This document shows positions 56,721-64,000 of a stretch of DNA of 64,000 bases, piece by piece (within the stretch, counting starts at the first letter, position 1; every line of letters starts with the position of its first letter). The notes under the pieces are model-generated. The model made no database searches. It saw only the letters and a program-made list of their open reading frames with translations, and had not been told where the DNA came from. Position numbers and translations under genes: made by a program. The stretch covers positions 5,146,001 to 5,210,000 of the forward strand of contig OX578280.1 in the NCBI GenBank assembly GCA_951217055.1. The letters run 5' to 3'. The stretch is from Gerris lacustris (taxonomy: Eukaryota; Arthropoda; Insecta; Hemiptera; Gerridae).

Positions 56721-57713
56721 ACCAAGGATCCTTCGGCTTCGCCTTAAGAACAAACTTATTCGCCTAGAGAATAACCCTTTAAGGATCAGGCAAAAAAAAA
56801 AAAAAAAAAAAAAAATACCGTGGATCGGTGGTTTCCTCGGTTTTCCACCTGACCATCTCTACACGTGTGTTTTGGATGACATGTCACCAGTTATAATTTT
56901 ATTGTGGGTCATAGAAGCAATTTCTTAGGGCGGATTTTTGTCAAAATACTTATTATATTACCAGTTTTGATTTAATATAGAGTTTTTATAAGAAATAATT
57001 AGCGCTCTCGAGTTATTTGCAGAGTTTTAGCTTGAGTTGTGATAATTTAATAAATTACGTTGTCTTAGAGGTTTGGTGGATCATTCCGTTAATCACCTAC
57101 TTTAAGGTGGTAAAGGATGTAAACCACCAAACCTTACAGGCAATATAATTTTTGTCAAGGTCATCAGAAGTATAAATCCCTAATTGATTGGTGACATCTC
57201 CTAGAAACCACCTAAAAACATTGATTTATTTTTTATGGGAGGGGGGCTAGAATGTTTTTTAAAATAATTTTCTGGGGCCATTCTTGATCCCACAAATGAG
57301 ATTTGCAACTCTAATTTTAGAAATTAGAAAAAAACAGTAGTGCGCCATTAGGAGCAAAAGGGGGTGGTTTGCCAGGCAAACCACCAATCCTTAAAGGTAT
57401 ATGGCTTACTTTACTTCATATGTGCATAAATTACTATTGTATTAGCTTAGTCAAATTAGACATATTATCGTGAAAAAAATCCGGAGTTTTGAAAATTGGC
57501 ACAGTTCTCATAATTAAGCTTTTATATAAACTTCCAGGTTTAAATAATGATAATATCCCATTCATGTAAGTTTAGTGTAGAGGAGGTCTTCATACCTTGG
57601 ATAGCAAAACTAACTATCACTCTAGCGGGATCGTTGCTAGATGTCAATCTCAGCTCTAATAAGTGTCATCACAGAAATAATTTCCCCTTTTCCTTAAATT
57701 GAGCTGGAGAAAA

Positions 57714-57718
<5 letters not shown>
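56721..57718. other. Intron sequence with family F-like fragments
   Basis: GCTACGCCTCGGG near 56702 and AAAGGTATATGGCTTACTTT near 57395 resemble family F. An A-run lies at 56791-56813. No gene. Confidence 0.4.

Positions 57719-57797
<79 letters not shown>
57719..57797. repeat. (AT)n microsatellite
   Basis: Pure AT run. Confidence 0.95.
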
Positions 57798-57802
<5 letters not shown>

Positions 57803-58518
57803 TTACAAGCCCCTAAAAAGCAAGATAGCCACAAGTAGGGCGCTCAGAAGGTACAAAATACAATGAAATTTGGCACCTGTGTGCTGAATTTCATGTTCCT
57901 AGCTATAGCAGCTTATGAATTGAAACAAGCAACGGACAGACAGACAGACAGAGCCGTTATATAAGGTTTTCTTTTTGTACTTTGTACAGAAACCTAAAAT
58001 AGTGGAGTCACTGGCTACACTGCAGCGTCATGTAAACATGCAACATCCATATTATTATTATTATTGAAGTCATTCTAGATTAGACTAGCTACTTTTCTTG
58101 ATTTGTCCTAGTTACTTCATTTCTTCTAAGCAATAGAAGATATCTTTAATACTTTTAGTAATTTGTTAGTAAAAATATAAACAAATATTTTATATAGCAT
58201 GCATTATTCAGAACTCAGAACTTTTGTGTGTTATAAACATGTGTTTTGTATTTTGTTGTCATATATTCAGTTTGCTATTCACTTATTGTTATTATTCCCA
58301 AGCTGCTTATTTGATTTCTTTATGAACATTAATTTTAGTTAATACATATGTTATTATCTTATTAATATAACATAGTAATTTACTATGTTATTTTAATAAA
58401 GATGGAATTTTAACAGTTTAATTTTTATGCCGCCGGTAGATAAAATATTGTATGCAATAAGGCAGCAAAGGAAACATTTCTGCCTCGTTTATTCATTGCC
58501 TGCCTTGGCTTCGCCTCG
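57798..58518. other. Intron sequence with a retroposon-like start
   Basis: AATGAAATTTGGCACCTGTG and a GACAGACAGACAGAGCC run at 57860-57955 are typical of insect retroposon 3' regions. The remainder to 58500 is AT-rich. Confidence 0.4.
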
Positions 58519-58603
58519 GCAGTTAATTATCATAGCCTGTCCTCGCTTTAGGCTCAGAGGGTAATCTAATCACTCTTCAGTAAAATTTAATTTTGCTGCA
58601 AAG
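58519..58603 (+). repeat. Short interspersed repeat R, copy 1
   Basis: AATTATCATAGCCTGTCCTC and AATCTAATCACTCTTCAGTA recur at 60310-60390. Confidence 0.7.
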
Positions 58604-58614
58604 CTATTATCATA

Positions 58615-59722
58615 AATAGCGAAACTATTAAAAACAAACTATACAAAAGGAATGACTGAAATAAAATCTTGGTTTGACAACAACTTACTTACTCTTAATC
58701 TAGCTAAAACCAAATACATGACTTTCTCACATGACGTAAGAGGACAGCCGCATCCCGACTTGACTAGACTTATCTTACACCAACCTCAATGTACTAGACC
58801 GTTAGACTTCACCTGTACATGCAGTTCCATTTTAGAAAAAGTAGACTCTATCAAATACCTTGGGGTAATGATTGATTCTAACTTGAATTGGAAACTCCAT
58901 ATCGACTGGGTAGTCAAAAGAATCAGAAAAACATTTTACAGTTTTATACAGATAAGAAACTTGGTTAACAAGTCCACACTAAAAATTATATACCACGCCC
59001 TCGTTGAGTCAATTGTAAATTATTGTATACTGTCTTGGGGAAGCGCAGCCGAAACTAATTTAGAGCCGTTGTCAATAGTACAAAAAACTGTTATTAAAAT
59101 TATATTGAAAAAACCAGTTAGATACAGTTCGGTGCTTTGCTACCAAGACCTGATGGTGCTGCCTATTCATCTACTTTTTATGAAGGCAACCCTGATGTAT
59201 TTTTTTAACCATGAAAAAACCGATGTCCATCATAATTATTCAACTAGACATAAAATAAACAATAAAGTACAAATTCCTTACTGTAAAACAACAAAGAAAC
59301 AGAGACACGCTGCGTACTTAGGACCTAAATACTACAACCAACTACCTGACAACCTCAAACAAATACAAACAATTAACACTTTTAAACAGAAACTAAAACC
59401 CTACCTATTCTCACTTATTTCAATAGACAGCAACACTAGAAAGTACTGATAACAACATCAATGAACTATATTATAAATAAACATCGTATAAAATAATCAC
59501 TTTTAGAGAGACTTTTAGATCACAATAAATACGAAAACAATTTCTAAGAGACGAGGCCCTCGCTCTAGAGTTTCTCACTCTACTGAGGGTCCTTACCAAA
59601 CAAATTTTTTCTTTAAAATAAAATGGGAATATTATTGAAAAATATTATATGTGAAAAAATGTAATTGATGTACTTATTTTTCTTTTTGGTGAAATAAATA
59701 TTATTATTATTATTATTATCAT
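58615..59722 (+). mobile_element. 5'-truncated non-LTR retrotransposon (LINE 2)
   Basis: A coding fragment is followed by a 260-base 3' region and a terminal run of ATT triplets (59698-59721), the simple-repeat tail seen in CR1/L2-like groups. TATTATCAT occurs near both ends (about 58607 and 59714), a possible but imperfect target duplication. It lies in the P5CS intron, sense to the gene, and is unrelated in sequence to LINE 1. Confidence 0.82.
58652..59449 (+). CDS. LINE 2 ORF2 C-terminal fragment
   Basis: 265 codons without a stop. The catalytic reverse transcriptase motifs are missing. What remains begins after them: WFDNNLLTLNLAKTKYM (thumb-side motif, residues 7-23) and IKYLGVMIDSNLNWKLHI (the YLGV/I block with the common LNW-HI, about 67-84). 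The C-terminal domain follows, with ILSWGSA, and ends TINTFKQKLKPYLF. This order and the FK-KLK-YL ending are typical of CR1- and Jockey-like ORF2 ends. The ATG at 58652 is internal and not a true start; the frame is open a little further upstream. A 5'-truncated, non-autonomous copy. The intact frame suggests it is not very old. Confidence 0.85.
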   Translation: MTEIKSWFDNNLLTLNLAKTKYMTFSHDVRGQPHPDLTRLILHQPQCTRPLDFTCTCSSILEKVDSIKYLGVMIDSNLNWKLHIDWVVKRIRKTFYSFIQIRNLVNKSTLKIIYHALVESIVNYCILSWGSAAETNLEPLSIVQKTVIKIILKKPVRYSSVLCYQDLMVLPIHLLFMKATLMYFFNHEKTDVHHNYSTRHKINNKVQIPYCKTTKKQRHAAYLGPKYYNQLPDNLKQIQTINTFKQKLKPYLFSLISIDSNTRKY

Positions 59723-59858
59723 TAAATGCAAACATATGCACTAATACATTCCTTTCAATTTAACAAATTTATTTAGATAAAATTTTTATTAATCTGTTAC
59801 CTGTTGAATTTATATTAGGTAGATTTAAAATCTAATGTATGTTATATTTTTGTTGCAG

Positions 59859-59954
59859 CATCTAAAGCATTCCAGTTCCAGCGAGATGTTGATAGCGCCT
59901 GTGTATTCCACAATGCCAGCTCACGTTTTGCTGATGGCTACCGATTTGGTTTGG
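59859..59954 (+). CDS. P5CS exon (gamma-glutamyl-phosphate reductase domain, part 2)
   Basis: The next coding exon of the same gene. It follows TTGCAG and completes the split codon, giving [20 protein letters not shown] and then [13 protein letters not shown], before a consensus donor GTAAGT at 59955. [20 protein letters not shown] is one of the most conserved segments of P5CS from animals and plants and of bacterial ProA. The exon ends one base into a glycine codon. The following exon should continue AEVGIST, and was not found in the remaining 4 kb, so it probably lies beyond the window. The linker PSKAFQFQR differs from the usual acidic sequence at this place, which is a variable region. 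Confidence 0.93.
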
Positions 59955-60482
59955 GTAAGTTATTAATTAATATTTTTAATATTTCTTAATCTTTTATAAA
60001 TATACATGCTTTCAACAACCAGTTTTAAATAATTATTTAACAATAAAATTCGATCAATCAAATAATACTTTTATTTAAATAAAATTTTTGTTACATTTAC
60101 CATAGTATATAAAAGTAAATCAGGCATTGCTAAAAGCCGTCAGCCGGAATCTGTTTACTAACTTCTTGTAATTAAAGAGGGTTTAATTACATGAAAAAAA
60201 AAATAACAAATAATATGTAATTAAATGTATACAAGTTTCTATATGAAGCATATAATTTGAAGTTGAGGGTAGAAGTGCATAAACATTGCCAATAGGTGAA
60301 TGTCAAATAGGTAATTATCATAGCCTGTCCTCACCTTCGGCTCGGAGGCTAATCTAATCACTCGTCAGTAAAATTCCATTTTGCTGCCTAGTTACATAAA
60401 TAACTATTTTATTTCGCCAATAGAAGTGCTGTAGTAATTTTTTAAATATAGTACCAGGAAAAAAGGAACCAAATTGTATATA
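59955..60482 (+). other. P5CS intron, beginning
   Basis: Starts with GTAAGT. It includes repeat R copy 2 at 60310-60390 (GTAATTATCATAGCCTGTCC, CTAATCTAATCACTCGTCAG). Otherwise AT-rich. Confidence 0.7.
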
Positions 60483-60890
60483 CATTAGAACCTCGATAAG
60501 AAGTGTCTCAAGGGGATTAGGGAAACAGTCTTGTTATCTTGGTGCTCTTTTTGTTGAGAGTCGCGTTATCAAGGTTATTTTGGATATCAGCCGTGTTATC
60601 GAGGTTTATGGGCGGGGATTTTAAGTTTAGACTTGTTCAAGGTCGACCCATTCCTGTATAGAGACGCGTTATAGAGGTTGACTTCTCAAAACGATTTGTT
60701 ATAGAGGTTCTGTGTTACGTTGTGAATTAAAAATAAATCCGTGTTATAGAGGTTGTTTGGATAATAATAGTCGCGTTATAGAGGTTACTTTAACATTATG
60801 TGCTATGGCAATCTCAAGGGGATTTGAAAATTGCACTTGTAATTGAGGTTGTCGTCTTATTGAGGGTCGTGTAAGCGAGGTTTTACTGCA
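60483..60890. mobile_element. pogo/mariner-like MITE
   Basis: TA lies immediately outside each end (60481-60482, 60891-60892). The ends read CATTAGAACCTCGATAAG and AAGCGAGGTTTTACTGCA; AACCTCG-type termini are characteristic of pogo/Tigger relatives. GCGTTATAGAGGTT and relatives are repeated six or more times inside, probably from repeated terminal-repeat capture. No transposase is encoded. Confidence 0.8.
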
Positions 60891-61082
60891 TAATGATATC
60901 AGACTCCTAGCGGACCAAAAGCAGATTTTTTTCCATCTCAGAAAACTACTGCTTTTCGCACCACGACAACCGTAGTCAGAGGGGGGGGGGGGGGTGAAAC
61001 GGTTGGCTGAATGTTGGCTACACTGGGTTCAATGCCCAAAATAATATCCATGATTCAATGTCTTTCTATAAAGTGGAGAAAA
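60891..61082. other. Spacer with a G-tract
   Basis: A G-tract lies at 60978-60993. Nothing else recognised. Confidence 0.4.
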
Positions 61083-61870
61083 TTAATTTATATATTTTAA
61101 CCTCCAACGAGGAGAAAAAGTGAACTTTCCTCCCTAGTTTACAGGGAGGGAAGTTACTCATTGCACCCGGTCGGGTTAAACAGGGAGTAATGAAAAATAA
61201 GAGAATCATGAACTCTCATGATTCCCTCCAGTGTTGCCCTAGATAAAGCACAAGTAAATAAGGTTGGTGCTAATACACATTTCATTTACTAACTTTTGTT
61301 TAATGTCCAAATCTATAATGTCATCTTCACACATGTCATGTAACCTCCACAACGGTTGCCATAGTGATTCATCAGTAAAAGAAACAAACAAGTTAAAAGT
61401 GGAAACATAATTTCTAAATGTAGATTACCTAATCCATATTTAAATACATCAGTTGTCAACACCATTCAATACACGACTCAGCTTCCAGCTGATTCTCCCA
61501 TTAATTTTTAGCATTGAAATTCAAATAATTATTATCTATAATTAAATTTTAACGTGATTAAACTTATTTAGAGAATTGTTAATATTATAACTGACTATAT
61601 ATTTTTTTTTTTAAATAAATATAGACCTATGTATTTTTTGTTGAATAACGTAATTTAAAATTAAAATCTTTTCCATATTTTTTTCTCCCTTCTGGAGGTA
61701 AAATCTTGTACATACCTTGGGAGTAAAAATCACTTGCACCCTCGCGATAATTAACTCCCTCGGCTCCGCCCCGGGAGTAAACGTTATGGTTGCCTTGACT
61801 TCGTCTCAGGAACCAACTTCATCGCTCAGGGTGCAATCACTTACTTTCCTCCCTTGGTGCGTAAAAAAAC
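61083..61870. repeat. Interspersed family F, copy 3
   Basis: AACCTCCAACGAGGAGAAAA, GGGAGTAATGAAAA, TTCTCCCTTCTGGAGGTAAA, CTCGCGATAATTAACTCCCT and CGGCTCCGCCCCGGGAGTAA correspond to family F blocks. A central part (about 61250-61640) is unrelated to the other copies. Confidence 0.55.
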
Positions 61871-62714
61871 TATTATTCTATTCATTATGATAAAATCTAC
61901 AAATATTAAATAATTTAATTAATAATCAAATTAATTAAATAAGAGACCAAATAATTAAATTGAGATAGAAGTAAACCCGAAAACCTCCAAAATCCAATGT
62001 TATTCTAAGCAGTTTTTCACAACTTTTACTTGTTTTGTATATATTTCTAATCTTATTATTTTATGATAAAACCTCCCAAACTTTTAATTAAATTAAAAAA
62101 GAATTATAAAGAAAACCCAATGTTCCTTACTCTTACTTGTTTTGCTGTAATCGCAATTCTTGGACCGCAAGTTTTATTGAAGTTACGTCAAGAATTGGAA
62201 TTAGAATCGGGTCAAGCTAAGGATATTCATTAACTTCAAATACAATATTATCCTGGAAAGAATTAATTTTTCTAAATGTGAGTATCCAGGAAATGATCTC
62301 TCCACTATCAGGAATTACTCCTGTTTTGTTTAATTAAAGCTTAATTTCTAAGATTTCAGACTCTTTTTGATTTTCTTTTTTTCTTAGAGCAAATTAAATG
62401 AATATAAGCCGAGAGAATAATAAGCTAAGTGTTATTAATGTACCAGAAAAGAATAACATTCATCCATTTAGACCTTTTTCTTTAATGAATTTCTTGTTTA
62501 AATAAGACCCCCCCCCCCCCCCCCACCCCTCCCTCCCCCCCATTACTGATTAAAATCTCTTTAATATAAGAAGAAAAGCTTAATTAAGAGAGTAATTTTT
62601 ATAATTCTTAATATAACAAAGTTTAAAACTTTTTTAAGAATACTTCAACTTCAAAAAAGACACATGTAATAATTAATATAAAAATTCCATTTTTCAAAAC
62701 CGGTCTTATTTTCA
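61871..62714. other. AT-rich intron sequence
   Basis: A C-tract lies at 62509-62524. Nothing else recognised. Confidence 0.4.
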
Positions 62715-63005
62715 AACTTTTTTTTTTGGTTTCTGTATTCTTCACCTTAGTTGTATCTATAAGTGCAAAATTTGGGGAAGATTGAATTACGGTAAGTGGT
62801 TCAAAACTGGGGTAATAGGTGTGCGATGAAACTTAAAAAGCAAATAAATTTGACGCCATTTTTTTTTTTTTTTTTTTTTTTTTTGGTTTCTGTATTCTTC
62901 GCCTTAGTTGTATCTATGTGCAAAATTTGGGGAAGATTGAATGACGGTAAGTGGTTTAAAATTGGGGAAACGGATATGTGTGATGAAACTTACAAAGCAA
63001 AGTAA
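62715..63005 (+). repeat. Tandem duplication, period 157
   Basis: GGTTTCTGTATTCTTC at 62728 and 62885 starts two copies that both continue with GCCTTAGTTGTATCTAT-like sequence, GCAAAATTTGGGGAAGATTG and GATGAAACTTA. Each begins with a T-run, the second much longer. Confidence 0.85.
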
Positions 63006-63510
63006 TATAAGACCAGTAAAAAGGGTTTCGTTGGTAATGTTAACATTGGGGGGGGGGGGGGGGGCAAGCAAAATTTGAATGATTTTTGACAAAATGGCGT
63101 GGATAATTAAACAATTTACACGTTTGTTATACATTTTTTAAATCTACTCCATGGATAGATGAATTATCCTCTATTTTGGATTTGAAAGATAATAATTTTG
63201 AGTTCGCTATATTTTTCCTGTGTTCACGTCAAAACGATCTTTAAAATTGCAAAGTTTCATGTTTTTATCTTTTTTTATTCAAAAGTTATTAAAACCGTAC
63301 AGAGTGACAAGACAGACACAGGAACGGAACTATAAAAGCTTATTTTTTTTGGGTTTTACATAGACAAAACCCTGGAGAAACATAGTTTAATCTAATATTC
63401 TCGTAAAATTTATTTCATCAGGGTATATTCTATAGTTAATAGACTACTACATAAAACTTATAATCTTAACATAGTCAAGTTTGACATAAGTATGAAGAAC
63501 TTGGTTTTAA
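63006..63510. other. AT-rich intron sequence with a G-tract
   Basis: A G-tract lies at 63048-63064. CGTACAGAGTGACAAGACAG near 63296 is retroposon-like. No gene. Confidence 0.4.
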
Positions 63511-64000
63511 TTAGATCAGACTACAAATAACATACTACAACCTACAGAAAACTCGGTTTTATTTAGATCGGACTACAAACAACAGAGTAAACACTACAGA
63601 GGGTTACGTGATATTTAGATCGGACTAAACACTACAGAGAATTCAGTTATATTTAGATCGGACTACAATCAACAGCAACACACTACAGAGAAATCAGTTT
63701 TATTTAGATCGGACTACAAACTGCACACTGCAGAGAAATCCGTTTTATTTAGATCGGACTACAAACAACAGAGTAAAACCTACAGAAAACTCGGTTTAAT
63801 TTAGATCGGACTACAATCAACAGCAACACACTACAGGGAAATCCGTTTTATTTAGATCGGACTACAAACAACAGCAACACACTACAGGGAAATCAGTTTT
63901 ATTTAGATCGGACTACAAACAACAGATTAAAACCTACAGAAATATCGGTTTTATTTAGATCGGACTACAAACAACAGACTACACACTACAGAGAAATCCG
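63511..64000 (+). repeat. Minisatellite, unit about 51 bp, at least ten copies
   Basis: TTTAGATCGGACTACAA recurs with starts at 63511, 63563, 63615, 63653, 63704, 63749, 63801, 63852, 63903 and 63955. Spacing is mostly 51-52, with two shorter units (38 and 45). CTACAG(A/G)(A/G)AA and an AACAGCAACACACTACAG spacer alternate between units. It runs off the end of the window. Confidence 0.93.

Overview
This 64 kb window looks like AT-rich, repeat-laden nuclear DNA from an arthropod, most likely an insect with a large genome; a hemipteran is possible but not shown. The only host gene I can support is P5CS/ALDH18A1 (delta-1-pyrroline-5-carboxylate synthase, proline synthesis), on the + strand. It appears as two exons, 46790-46976 and 59859-59954. 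They join in phase across a 12.9 kb intron and encode adjacent parts of the gamma-glutamyl-phosphate reductase domain. I found no earlier or later exon, so much or all of the window may be intron of this one gene.

The rest is mainly transposable elements at different stages of decay. Best-defined insertions: (i) a 5'-truncated non-LTR retrotransposon with an open reverse transcriptase frame and a 13-bp target duplication (7211-9599); (ii) the 3' end of a second non-LTR element (about 58615-59722); (iii) a Penelope-like GIY-YIG endonuclease fragment inside a 1.65 kb inverted repeat with (AT)n arms (11545-13195); (iv) two piggyBac-type elements with TTAA duplications (14161-15141, 48883-50109); (v) two hAT elements with 8-bp duplications (16799-17630, 55508-56241); (vi) three copies of a tRNA-derived SINE (26381-26758 with a 12-bp duplication, 21835-22258, 47370-47853); (vii) a pogo/mariner-like MITE (60483-60890); (viii) several foldback elements of 0.3-1 kb; (ix) at least five lower-complexity interspersed families, here named A to G.

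The two most unusual items are small-RNA-like. At 40104-41586 there are 4.3 direct copies of a 348-bp unit. The four full copies carry a tRNA-like cloverleaf on the minus strand with A- and B-box promoter matches (the first A box is imperfect), and the whole array sits between one pair of 12-bp target duplications. A diverged relative (33009-33498) is inserted in an older repeat whose unoccupied paralogue lies near 43822. At 3831-4600, three copies of a roughly 300-bp repeat each carry a hammerhead-ribozyme-like core whose helix I is only the palindrome GGGCCC.

Region by region: 1-7 kb holds old MITE-like repeats and the hammerhead repeats; 7-13 kb the LINE, a foldback and the Penelope complex; 14-20 kb piggyBac, family A copies, a three-level nest and a 1 kb foldback; 20-33 kb SINEs, tandem repeats and foldbacks; 33-42 kb the tRNA-like arrays; 43-47 kb family B, G and D copies up to the first P5CS exon; 47-60 kb the P5CS intron with SINE, piggyBac, hAT and LINE insertions; 60-64 kb a MITE, a local duplication and a minisatellite running off the end. 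All homology calls were made by eye from motifs; no database search was run.
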